Part shown: positions 24,894-31,981 of the stretch, one piece after another | Layout of the letters: the number at the start of each line of letters is the position of its first letter | Numbering within the stretch: the first letter of the stretch is position 1 | NCBI GenBank assembly: GCA_024281095.1 | Contig: JAMXLJ010000012.1 | Location: forward strand, 1 to 40,009 | Length of the DNA: 40,009 bases | DNA from: Acidimicrobiia bacterium | GTDB lineage: Bacteria; Actinomycetota; Acidimicrobiia; IMCC26256; JAMXLJ01 | Direction: 5' to 3' | Notes under the pieces: model-generated | Databases searched by the model: none | Seen by the model: only the letters and a program-made list of their open reading frames with translations | Told to the model about the DNA's origin: nothing | Program-made: the position numbers and the translations under genes

Positions 24894-26324
24894 TCAGCAG
24901 GTCGGCGCGGCGGGTTTGGCCGTGGTCGGTGTCGTGCCCGCACCCGAGCGCGCGGCCGAGCTCGACGTCGGAGCGGAGCCCGGCGTGACGACGCCTTGGA
25001 AGTCGCGTCCGAGGAGCACGAGCACGTCCGCGTCGACGATGCGCCGGTCGAGCACGAGCTGACCCACACCGATGTACGACTGCACGAGCTTGGCCTTCTC
25101 GATCATGCCGGGCAGATAGTGGATCGACGTCAGCGCGCTGTGCGTTCCGTTGCCGGTGCCCGCGCCGGGGAAGCCGGCCTGCTCCAGCGCATTGATGGTC
25201 GACGCGGCCTGGCCGCTGATGCCGGTCCCGTTGAGCACCCGCACCTTGACCTCGGCCGGCTTGACCGTCGCGCGCGACGGGGACGACCCGATTGCGGCGC
25301 CGAACCGGCGCAGCTGTGCGAGGACCTGATCGGCGTCGGGCTGCTTCAGGTCGAGCACGGACTGACCCTGCTGGGGCGCCCCGTTGACCCACGGCAAGGT
25401 GACCATCTGCAGCGCGTTGGGACTGTTGGGGTCGACACGGCGGAACGCGTTGACGAGCCCGAAGATGTCGCCCTTGCCGAGCGCACTGTCGACCGTGAGC
25501 TTCGACACGACCTTGTCGGCGACCGCGTTGGCGGTCAGAGGGTTCCGCAGGCTGGCCTTCACCGCGACGTCGGCGAGATGGCGCACGAAGTTCTGTTGAC
25601 GGTTGATGCGGCCGATGTCGGCCAGGCCGTCCGCGTCCTGCCAGTGGCCGTCGACGAAGTACTGCAGGTGCCGTGACCGCACGTACGCGAGCGCCTGGGT
25701 GCCGTTCATCGAGAAGCATCCGGGCGCGGGCACGTCCAGGCCGGTGAACGTGTCGCGCGCTCGTGACGGGAAGTACACCGACACCCGGCCGATCGCGTCG
25801 ACGATGCCCTGGAAGGTGACGAAGTCGACCAGGAGGAAGTGATCGATGCCGACGTTGAAGTTCAGCTTGATCGTGTCGATGACCGACTGGACCTGCTCGG
25901 CGGGCGTGCGGCCGTAGTCGAACGCGGAATTGATCTTGCCCATGCCGTGGCCCGGGATCTGAACCCAGAGGTCGCGCGGGATCGAGACCAGCAGGCTCTG
26001 CTTCGACTTGGGCTCGACGTGCACGATCATCATCGTGTCGGAACGCTGGCCGGTCTGCTGCGCCGCGCTCCCGAATTGCTGGGCCTGTTGCGTGGTGTCG
26101 ACGAACGCCCGCGAGTCCGAGCCGAGCACGAGGTAGTTCCCCGCCCGGGCGGGGTGGCCGCCGTCGGCGAGCCGCACGTTGCCGACCCGGTGGATGGAGG
26201 AGAGCTTCTGGTCGACGACGACGTTCGCCGCGCCGATCCCCGTCGTGATCACGGCCAGGGCCAGCACGAGCGCCAGCACGTAGCGGCGCCACCAGACGCG
26301 CAGGGAGGCAGGAGCGGTCGCCAC
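24894..26324 (-). CDS. LytR-CpsA-Psr (LCP) family protein with LytR_C domain
   Basis: A 476-residue membrane-anchored LCP phosphotransferase, the family that ligates lipid-linked glycopolymers to peptidoglycan outside the cell. A membrane helix (about 15-33) is followed by the LCP domain: GNYLVLGSDSR, the RSD at 94-96, SIPRDLWVQIPG with Arg117 and Asp118, and ALAYVRSRHL. These residues normally bind the pyrophosphate and Mg. A C-terminal LytR_C domain (about 370-455; VKVRVLNGTGISGQA) and a Ser/Thr/Pro/Ala tail end with a lone terminal Cys. It heads the rml/ugd/uxs glycan cluster, so it probably attaches that glycan to the wall. The start is a GTG nine bases after a TAGACT box. Confidence 0.93.
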   Translation of the reverse strand: MATAPASLRVWWRRYVLALVLALAVITTGIGAANVVVDQKLSSIHRVGNVRLADGGHPARAGNYLVLGSDSRAFVDTTQQAQQFGSAAQQTGQRSDTMMIVHVEPKSKQSLLVSIPRDLWVQIPGHGMGKINSAFDYGRTPAEQVQSVIDTIKLNFNVGIDHFLLVDFVTFQGIVDAIGRVSVYFPSRARDTFTGLDVPAPGCFSMNGTQALAYVRSRHLQYFVDGHWQDADGLADIGRINRQQNFVRHLADVAVKASLRNPLTANAVADKVVSKLTVDSALGKGDIFGLVNAFRRVDPNSPNALQMVTLPWVNGAPQQGQSVLDLKQPDADQVLAQLRRFGAAIGSSPSRATVKPAEVKVRVLNGTGISGQAASTINALEQAGFPGAGTGNGTHSALTSIHYLPGMIEKAKLVQSYIGVGQLVLDRRIVDADVLVLLGRDFQGVVTPGSAPTSSSAARSGAGTTPTTAKPAAPTC

Positions 26325-26333
26325 GGTGGCGCA

Positions 26334-26339
26334 AGTCTA
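26334..26339 (-). promoter_or_regulatory. -10 box TAGACT for the LCP gene and glycan operon
   Basis: TAGACT ends nine bases before the GTG at 26324 on the minus strand and lies in the 65-base gap after the SRPBCC gene. It is a candidate near-leaderless promoter for the long glycan operon. No -35 is evident. Confidence 0.5.
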
Positions 26340-26389
26340 CCGAATACCGGCTGACCTGCGGTTTCGGGTACTGGGGTCAGTTTGCGTCG

Positions 26390-26833
26390 TCACCCAAACC
26401 GCCGTCGCAGATGCTGGTGCCTGCGGCGGAACATCCAGCGAACTGACCACCCGATGAGCGGGTCGGACACTGCGAGTCGCGGTTGGATCTCTACATCATC
26501 GCGGACGATGCAGCCGCCGGGCGCGTCGAGCAGGCTGCGTTCGTGCCACCAAACGCGGTGCCACCAACTCGACGAGGATTCGCGAAACCCACGACCGTCC
26601 GGCAGAGCGACCATTTCAACGCAATGGCGGTCGACGGGAATGAACCCGAACCCCAGCTGCCAAAGCACCGGAGTACCTGTCCGCCACGGTTCGGCATCGA
26701 AGTGCGAACCGTGCGTCGGGTCAGTCATCCGAAGGAATGGCGCGACCTCCTGGTTGATGCCGTCAACGGTCGACACAGCCGCCCAGACCTCTGAGCGGCT
26801 GGCCCGCAGTGGTAGCTCAACGGTGAGGCGCAT
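26390..26833 (-). CDS. SRPBCC-like (START/polyketide-cyclase fold) small protein
   Basis: A 147-residue protein opening MRLTVELPLRASRSEVWAAV, the usual first strand and helix of SRPBCC ligand-binding proteins. It has aromatic-rich strands (WQLGFGFIPVDRHCVEMV; SSSWWHRVWWHERSLL) and a final amphipathic helix ending in an Arg-rich tail (RWMFRRRHQHLRRRFG). The ligand and role are unknown. The coding sequence uses noticeably more A and T, including at third codon positions, than the surrounding genes, which suggests later acquisition or low expression. It stands alone between the LCP operon and the divergent aminotransferase gene. A TAGTTT box lies about 30 bases upstream of the ATG. Confidence 0.7.
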   Translation of the reverse strand: MRLTVELPLRASRSEVWAAVSTVDGINQEVAPFLRMTDPTHGSHFDAEPWRTGTPVLWQLGFGFIPVDRHCVEMVALPDGRGFRESSSSWWHRVWWHERSLLDAPGGCIVRDDVEIQPRLAVSDPLIGWSVRWMFRRRHQHLRRRFG

Positions 26834-26915
26834 CCGTCCACGCTCAAGCGTCAGTCGGAGTCAAACTACGCCACTACCCGGTTTCGCCATGCGCTGTCGC
26901 GACCCGTCCGGGAAG

Positions 26916-26921
26916 TACGGT
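26916..26921 (+). promoter_or_regulatory. -10 box TACGGT for the aminotransferase gene (leaderless type)
   Basis: TACGGT ends six bases before the ATG at 26928, so the transcript would begin at or beside the start codon. An upstream in-frame ATG at 26889 is less likely for this reason. Confidence 0.5.
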
Positions 26922-26927
26922 CGGCCG

Positions 26928-27788
26928 ATGGCTCCGGAGTACCCGCCGGCCGTGCAAGTGTTCGTCAACGGCGAGGTCGTCGCGGCCAACGACGCCCGGT
27001 TGTCGCCGTTCGACCACGGTCTCCTCGTCGGCGACGGCGTGTTCGAGACCCTTCGCGTGTGCGGCGGCATCCCGTTCGCTTGGCGCCGGCACATCGAGCG
27101 TCTCGCGCACTCGGCCGAGGGTCTCGGGCTGCCGCTGCCCGACCTCGTCGACCTCCGTCACGCGGCCGACCGCGTGTTGACCGCGAACAGGCTCGCCGAC
27201 GCACGCCTGCGGATCACCATCACGGGCGGCCCGTCGCCGCTCGGATCCGAACGCGGCGACAGCAGGCCCACCGTCATCGTCGCCGCGACGCCGTACGAGC
27301 TGCCGCCGGCCTCTGTGCCCGTGGTCGTCGCGCCGTGGCCCCGCAACGAGCGGGGCGCGACCGCGGGGCTGAAGACGATTTCATACGCCGAGAACGTGCG
27401 GGCCCTCGCGTACGCGCGCGCACACGGCGCGAGCGAGGCGGTGTTCGCGAACACGGTCGCAAACCTGTGCGAGGCAACGGGATCGAACGTATTCGTGGTC
27501 GAGGGCGACCGCGTCATCACGCCGCCGCTCAGCGCCGGCTGTCTTCACGGCGTGACGCGCGCGCTCGTGCTCGAGGTCGCGCCGGCGGCGGGGATCGAGT
27601 GCGTCGAGACCGACATGACGATCGACACGTTCCGCGACGCGGACGAGGCGTTCCTCACCTCGACGACGCGCAACGTGCAGGCGCTCCACGCGATCGACGG
27701 CCGCGCGTTGCCGCGAGTGTGCGGCCCGCTGACCCAGCGGCTCGCCGACGTCTTCGACGCACTCCTCGCGAGCAACCTCGACCCCTGA
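26928..27788 (+). CDS. PLP-dependent aminotransferase class IV (PabC/IlvE/DAAT type)
   Basis: A 286-residue fold-type IV PLP enzyme. VFVNGEVVAANDARLSPFDHGLLVGDGVFETLRV is the characteristic N-terminus. The Schiff-base Lys is Lys149 in AGLKTISYAENV, and the cofactor Glu is Glu182 in CEATGSNVFVV. The PLP-phosphate region is SAGCLHGVTRALVLE. Family members act as aminodeoxychorismate lyase, branched-chain aminotransferase or D-amino acid aminotransferase. The PFDHGLLVGDGVFET form and length fit PabC-like enzymes slightly better, but the substrate is not settled. No folate gene is adjacent; birA is convergent downstream. Confidence 0.88.
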   Translation: MAPEYPPAVQVFVNGEVVAANDARLSPFDHGLLVGDGVFETLRVCGGIPFAWRRHIERLAHSAEGLGLPLPDLVDLRHAADRVLTANRLADARLRITITGGPSPLGSERGDSRPTVIVAATPYELPPASVPVVVAPWPRNERGATAGLKTISYAENVRALAYARAHGASEAVFANTVANLCEATGSNVFVVEGDRVITPPLSAGCLHGVTRALVLEVAPAAGIECVETDMTIDTFRDADEAFLTSTTRNVQALHAIDGRALPRVCGPLTQRLADVFDALLASNLDP

Positions 27789-27807
27789 GGCCCCCTGCGT
27801 CAGTCGA

Positions 27808-28596
27808 TCACGAGTCGGCGTCGCGCAGGTGGACGACATCGCCTGCGGCGACCTCGACGATGCAGCCCGAGTCCACCTCGACGAGCAGCCGGCCCGCGTG
27901 GTCGACGTCGACGGCGCGCCCGATCACCGCGCCGCTGCCCACCTCGACACGCACGCGACGTCCGAGCGTGGCGAGTTTCCCGCGGTACTCACCCGCAACG
28001 GCGTCGAGCGCGTGCAGGCGCCGCTCCAGGCCCCGCAGCAACGCGACCAGAAGGTCGGCACGCGACACCGTGCGGCCCGCTTCGAGGTTGCACGCGGTTG
28101 CGATCGCCCCGATCTCCTCCGGCACGCGGTCCCAGTTCACGTTCACGCCGGCACCCAGCACGACCGAGCGCGACGTCCCGTCGGCGGCGACGTCGGCCTC
28201 GACGAGGATGCCGGCCAGCTTGCGGTCGCCGACGAGCACGTCGTTGGGCCACTTCAAGACGGCGTCGATTCCTGCGGTCACCGAGACCGCCTCGGCCACC
28301 GCAAGGCCCGCGGCCATCGTCACGAGGTGCAGCCGCTCGGCGCGAAGGTCGGGCCGCAGGAGCACCGAGACGAGCAGCGAACCACCCGGCGGCGCGACCC
28401 ACGTGCGTCCGAGGCGGCCCCGCCCGGCACGCTGGTGTTCGGCGACGACCACGAGACCCTCCGCAACCCCGGTGGCCGCTTCGTCGAGCACGACCCGGTT
28501 CGTCGAGTCGACGTCGTCGAGCACTCGCACGTCGGTGAAACGCGTGCCTTCGAGCGACGCGCGCACGGTGGCCCAGGTTTCGGTGATCCCGGCCAT
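27808..28596 (-). CDS. birA: Biotin--[acetyl-CoA-carboxylase] ligase
   Basis: A 262-residue monofunctional biotin protein ligase that activates biotin as biotinyl-AMP and attaches it to carrier lysines. It has the biotin and ATP loop GRGRLGRTW (58-66), KWPNDV (115-120), RKLAGILVEAD and a C-terminal SH3-like domain (GKLATLGRRVRVEV to the end). There is no N-terminal winged helix, so it is not a repressor of the E. coli type. The ATG at 28596 begins a normal N-terminus, seven bases from a TATCCT box. It is divergent from the carboxylase gene whose biotin domain it probably modifies, and the two start sites share one -10 region. Confidence 0.94.
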   Translation of the reverse strand: MAGITETWATVRASLEGTRFTDVRVLDDVDSTNRVVLDEAATGVAEGLVVVAEHQRAGRGRLGRTWVAPPGGSLLVSVLLRPDLRAERLHLVTMAAGLAVAEAVSVTAGIDAVLKWPNDVLVGDRKLAGILVEADVAADGTSRSVVLGAGVNVNWDRVPEEIGAIATACNLEAGRTVSRADLLVALLRGLERRLHALDAVAGEYRGKLATLGRRVRVEVGSGAVIGRAVDVDHAGRLLVEVDSGCIVEVAAGDVVHLRDADS

Positions 28597-28602
28597 CGCC
28601 CG

Positions 28603-28609
28603 TAGGATA
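28603..28609. promoter_or_regulatory. Shared bidirectional -10 element between birA and the carboxylase gene
   Basis: The seven bases TAGGATA read TAGGAT on the plus strand (28603-28608) and TATCCT on the minus strand (28609-28604); both fit TANNNT. The minus-strand box lies seven bases from the birA ATG, and the plus-strand box lies 24 bases before the GTG at 28633. One symmetric element could therefore serve both genes. No clear -35 box is visible on either side. Confidence 0.5.
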
Positions 28610-28632
28610 CGCCCGGGCCTGGGAACCGCCGC

Positions 28633-30465
28633 GTGACAAGCCGCGCGTGGCAAGCCGAACGGGAGCGCCAGTTGCTGTCGAAGATCCTGATCGCCAACCG
28701 CGGGGAGATCGCCGTACGTGTCATGCGCACGTGTCGCGAGCTCGGCATCACCACCGTCGCGGTGTACTCGGAGCTCGACCGCGACGCGCTCCACGTACGC
28801 TACGCCGACGAGGCGTACGCGCTCGGTGGTCAGACCGCGGCCGAGAGCTACCTCAACACCGACGCGATCCTCGACGTGATCCGGCGCAGCGGTGCCGACG
28901 GTGTGCACCCGGGCTACGGCTTCTTCTCCGAGAACGCCGACTTCGCCCGCGCCATCATCGAGCTTCCCGGCGTGACGTGGATCGGCCCGCCGCCCGAGGC
29001 GATCGAGGTGATGGGCGACAAGATCTCGTCGCGCAAGGCCGCGGCCGCGGCGGGCGTCGAGGCCGTCCCGGGCACGCTGGAGCCGGTTCGTGACGCGTCG
29101 GAGATCGTCGAGTTCGGCGAGAGCCACGGCTGGCCGGTCGCGATCAAGGCCGCGTACGGCGGCGGCGGCAAGGGGCTCAAGGTCGTCAACGGTCCCGACG
29201 AAGCGGCGCGCCAACTCGAGTCGGCCGCGCGCGAGGCGCAGGCGTACTTCGGCCGTCCCGAGGCGTACCTCGAGCGCTACCTCGCGCGTCCGCGCCACAT
29301 CGAGATCCAGGTGTTCTGCGACACGCACGGCAACGCCGTCTGGCTCGGCGAGCGCGACTGCTCCACCCAACGCCGTCATCAGAAGCTCATCGAGGAAACC
29401 CCCGCGCCCGGTCTCGACCCGAAGATCCGCGCGGCCATGGGCGACGCCGCCGTCCGCGTCGCACGCGCGTGCGGCTATGTGAACGCAGGCACGGTCGAAT
29501 GCCTCTACCAGGAGGGCGCGTTCTACTTCCTGGAGATGAACACCCGGCTGCAGGTCGAGCACTGCGTCACCGAGATGGTCACACAGCGGGACCTCGTCGC
29601 CGAGCAGATCCGCGTGGCGTCGGGCGAGCCGCTGAGCTTCACGCAGGACCAGATCACCCACACCGGGCATTCGATCGAGTGCCGCATCAACGCAGAGAAC
29701 GTCGCCAAGGGGTTCCTCCCGTCGCCGGGCACGATCTCGCGCATGCGCACACCGAGCGGTCCGGGCGTGCGGTGGGACGGCGGCTACGAGGAAGGCGACA
29801 CCGTCTCGCAGTACTACGACAACCTCGTGGGCAAGCTCCTCGTCTGGGCACCCGACCGGGACCGCGCCCGCGCCCGCATGGTGCGCGCGCTCGACGAGTT
29901 CGTCGTCGAAGGCATCAACACCACCATCCCGGCGCACCGCGCCCTGCTCGTCGACCCCGTGTTCGCGGCGGGCAACCACTCCACGAAATGGCTCGAGGAC
30001 GAGGTGGACTCCGCGGTGTTCTCGACCGCGGTACGGCAGGTGCCTGTCGCCCCGGCGCCGGCGGACGAGGGCGCGCCTGCGGAAGAGCTCGTCGAACGCT
30101 CCGTGCCGGTCGAGGTCGACGGCAAGCGGTTCACGGTGAAGCTCTGGCTCCCGCCGGCACCGGTCGCCGCGGCCGGCGCCGGATCCCGCGCCGCCGGCGG
30201 CGCCACGAGGACGCGGCGCGCCGCGTCGGCATCCGCGAGCGGCAGCGGCGGCAACGGCACGATCTCCGCGCCGATGCAGGGCACGATCGTGAAGGTGCTC
30301 GTCAACAAGGGCGACACCGTCGAAGCCGGTCAAGCCGTGCTCGTGCTCGAGGCGATGAAGATGGAGAACCACATCAACGCCGAGACCGGCGGCACGGTGT
30401 CGGATGTCCGTGTGGCGGCCGGCGACACGGTCGGCACCGGCGACGTGCTCGTCGTCATCGAGTGA
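28633..30465 (+). CDS. Acyl-CoA (acetyl/propionyl-CoA) carboxylase alpha chain: biotin carboxylase plus biotin carrier
   Basis: A 610-residue alpha subunit of an actinobacterial acyl-CoA carboxylase. Residues about 16-460 are biotin carboxylase: KILIANRGEIAVRVMRTCRE, DGVHPGYGFFSENA, AAYGGGGKGLKVV, ERDCSTQRRHQKLIEE and FLEMNTRLQVEH. A Gly/Ala/Ser linker (about 510-540) leads to the biotinyl domain, with EAMKMENHIN and the biotin Lys at 576. It needs a separate carboxyltransferase beta subunit, not found here, and makes malonyl- or methylmalonyl-CoA. Start: GTG at 28633 or TTG at 28672, the latter with GGGAG upstream, giving 597 residues. It is divergent from birA and followed by the PhzF-like gene after ten bases. 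Confidence 0.95.
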   Translation: MTSRAWQAERERQLLSKILIANRGEIAVRVMRTCRELGITTVAVYSELDRDALHVRYADEAYALGGQTAAESYLNTDAILDVIRRSGADGVHPGYGFFSENADFARAIIELPGVTWIGPPPEAIEVMGDKISSRKAAAAAGVEAVPGTLEPVRDASEIVEFGESHGWPVAIKAAYGGGGKGLKVVNGPDEAARQLESAAREAQAYFGRPEAYLERYLARPRHIEIQVFCDTHGNAVWLGERDCSTQRRHQKLIEETPAPGLDPKIRAAMGDAAVRVARACGYVNAGTVECLYQEGAFYFLEMNTRLQVEHCVTEMVTQRDLVAEQIRVASGEPLSFTQDQITHTGHSIECRINAENVAKGFLPSPGTISRMRTPSGPGVRWDGGYEEGDTVSQYYDNLVGKLLVWAPDRDRARARMVRALDEFVVEGINTTIPAHRALLVDPVFAAGNHSTKWLEDEVDSAVFSTAVRQVPVAPAPADEGAPAEELVERSVPVEVDGKRFTVKLWLPPAPVAAAGAGSRAAGGATRTRRAASASASGSGGNGTISAPMQGTIVKVLVNKGDTVEAGQAVLVLEAMKMENHINAETGGTVSDVRVAAGDTVGTGDVLVVIE

Positions 30466-30475
30466 CCGCGCACGC

Positions 30476-31273
30476 GTGACCTTTCCTCTCTACCAGGTCG
30501 ACGCGTTCACGGACGAGCGGTTCCGAGGGAACCCGGCCGCCGTGTGCATCCTCGACCGCCCGGTGAAGTCAACGTGGATGCAGCTCGTCGCGGCCGAGAT
30601 GAACCTCTCCGAGACCGCGTTCGTGCTCGGGACGGGCGACGTGTTCCCGTTGCGCTGGTTCACGCCGACCATCGAGGTGCCGTTGTGCGGCCACGCGACG
30701 CTCGCCGCCGCACACGTGCTCTGGGAGACCAAACGTCTCCCGCTCGACGCCGTCGCGCGGTTCAACACCGCGAGCGGACAGCTCGACTGCCGGTTCGTCG
30801 AGGGCGAGATCGAGATGGACTTCCCCGCGGAGCCGGCCCGCCCTGCGGTCGCGTCGGTCACGCCGGTGCGCCTCGACGACGCGCTGCACGGCACCGCGCT
30901 CCAGGTGCTGCGCGGCGAGCGGAACTACCTCGTCGAGCTGGCCGACGAAGAGACCGTGCGAACGCTGCGGCCCAATCTCGCCCTCCTCGCCCAGCTCGAC
31001 TCCATCGGCGTGATCGTGACTGCCCCCTCCGCGGATACGCGCTACGACTTCGTGTCGCGCTACTTCGCGCCGCAGTCCGGTGTGCCGGAGGACCCGGTCA
31101 CGGGGTCGGCCCACTGCATGCTGGGCCCGTGGTGGGCGCAGCGGCTCGGCAAGATCGAAGTGGTCGGGCACCAGGTGTCGGCACGCGGTGGCGTCGTGCG
31201 GGTGCGCGTCGACGCCGATCGTGTGCGTCTGGGCGGCCGGGCGCTGACGGTGCTTGCCGGCGAGCTGCTCTGA
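30476..31273 (+). CDS. PhzF family isomerase/epimerase-like protein
   Basis: A 265-residue protein of the PhzF family (diaminopimelate-epimerase fold). It opens FPLYQVDAFTDERFRGNPAAV. It has the catalytic Glu46 in NLSETAFV, CGHATLAAAHVL (about 77-88) and GVPEDPVTGSAHC. Family members isomerise diverse small acids; only PhzF itself, in phenazine synthesis, is well defined, and there are no phenazine genes here. The GTG start lies ten bases after the carboxylase stop, and co-transcription is likely. The downstream gene is convergent. Confidence 0.92.
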   Translation: MTFPLYQVDAFTDERFRGNPAAVCILDRPVKSTWMQLVAAEMNLSETAFVLGTGDVFPLRWFTPTIEVPLCGHATLAAAHVLWETKRLPLDAVARFNTASGQLDCRFVEGEIEMDFPAEPARPAVASVTPVRLDDALHGTALQVLRGERNYLVELADEETVRTLRPNLALLAQLDSIGVIVTAPSADTRYDFVSRYFAPQSGVPEDPVTGSAHCMLGPWWAQRLGKIEVVGHQVSARGGVVRVRVDADRVRLGGRALTVLAGELL

Positions 31274-31313
31274 CCGAACGCCGACGCGATCGCGAACGGC
31301 GCGACTACGACGA

Positions 31314-31925
31314 TCAGCGAGGAGGTACCACGCCGGCGAGCTGCTCCCGCTCCAGGATCACACCGAACTCGTCCGGCGTGTTCTCGACGGCCTGGAGCTC
31401 GCGCAACCGGGCTGCTCGCGCCCGCCACCACGCGGCGCCGCCGACCGCCGCCGCGATCACGACGACGACGAGGACCGGGCGCGACATCGAGCGCTTCTGA
31501 CGCCGGCGCTTGCGCCGAAGGGGCAGCGCGTCCGGGGCGTGTTCGGCTGCCATCTTCGCGGCCTCCACCACCGCGAGCGCCTTCGCGGCGCGCTTCGCGG
31601 CCCGTCTTGTCGTCTTGCGGGCGCGCTTGCGCGCCTGCTTCGCGTTCTTCTTCGCCCGGGCGGTCGCCTTCTCCGCAGCCTTTTGCGCGGCCTTGCTCGC
31701 CGCGCTCTTGGCGACGGTCGCGGCTACACCCGTGGCGGCCGCCTTGATGGCGGCACCACCGACGCCGTGCTCGTCGTCGCCCTCGTCGCCGAGATGGAGC
31801 TCCCTGCCGACCATCTTCAGCACCTCGTCGGCCCGGTCCTTGAGTGCCTCGACCACTGCGTCGACCTCCTCGAGCGCGTCCTCGACGGTCTTCACCCCGC
31901 GTGCTGTCACGGTGACGGTCGCCAT
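31314..31925 (-). CDS. Ala/Lys-rich histone-H1-like protein with a C-terminal membrane segment
   Basis: A 203-residue protein of unknown function with three parts. Residues 1-50 are acidic and helical (VKTVEDALEEVDAVVEALKD). Residues about 58-125 are an Ala/Lys/Arg-rich stretch (KAAQKAAEKATARAKKNAKQ and similar) like bacterial histone-H1-like or Hup C-terminal domains, normally associated with DNA or RNA. A very basic run (RRKRRRQKR, 137-145) then precedes one membrane helix (151-167), and the tail reads LQAVENTPDEFGVILEREQL. A nucleic-acid-binding protein tethered to the membrane is my inference. GGGGGAG stands about ten bases before the ATG. It follows the flavoprotein gene by 56 bases with possible alternative hairpins between. 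Confidence 0.82.
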   Translation of the reverse strand: MATVTVTARGVKTVEDALEEVDAVVEALKDRADEVLKMVGRELHLGDEGDDEHGVGGAAIKAAATGVAATVAKSAASKAAQKAAEKATARAKKNAKQARKRARKTTRRAAKRAAKALAVVEAAKMAAEHAPDALPLRRKRRRQKRSMSRPVLVVVVIAAAVGGAAWWRARAARLRELQAVENTPDEFGVILEREQLAGVVPPR

Positions 31926-31948
31926 GACTCTTGGTCTCCCCCATCCGG

Positions 31949-31980
31949 CCGGGCGGGGAAACGCCCGGGCTGGAGCCCGG
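31949..31980 (-). promoter_or_regulatory. Two overlapping, mutually exclusive hairpins before the histone-like gene
   Basis: Stem A is CCGGGCG (31949-31955) with CGCCCGG (31962-31968) around a 6-base loop. Stem B is CCGGGC (31965-31970) with GCCCGG (31975-31980) around TGGA. They share bases 31965-31968, so only one can form at a time. They lie between the flavoprotein stop and the ribosome-binding site of the next gene, an attenuator-like layout. There is no T-tract, and chance pairing in GC-rich DNA is possible. Confidence 0.35.
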
Positions 31981-31981
31981 C

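Noticed and set aside
26382-26927. An N-terminal extension of the aminotransferase by about 180 codons
   Set aside because: It is antisense to the SRPBCC gene, and the family N-terminus plus a -10 box point to the ATG at 26928.
28597-30372. A possible N-terminal extension of birA running antisense through the carboxylase gene
   Set aside because: The birA family start is at 28596 with a -10 box next to it. The extension is only the complement of the intact carboxylase gene.
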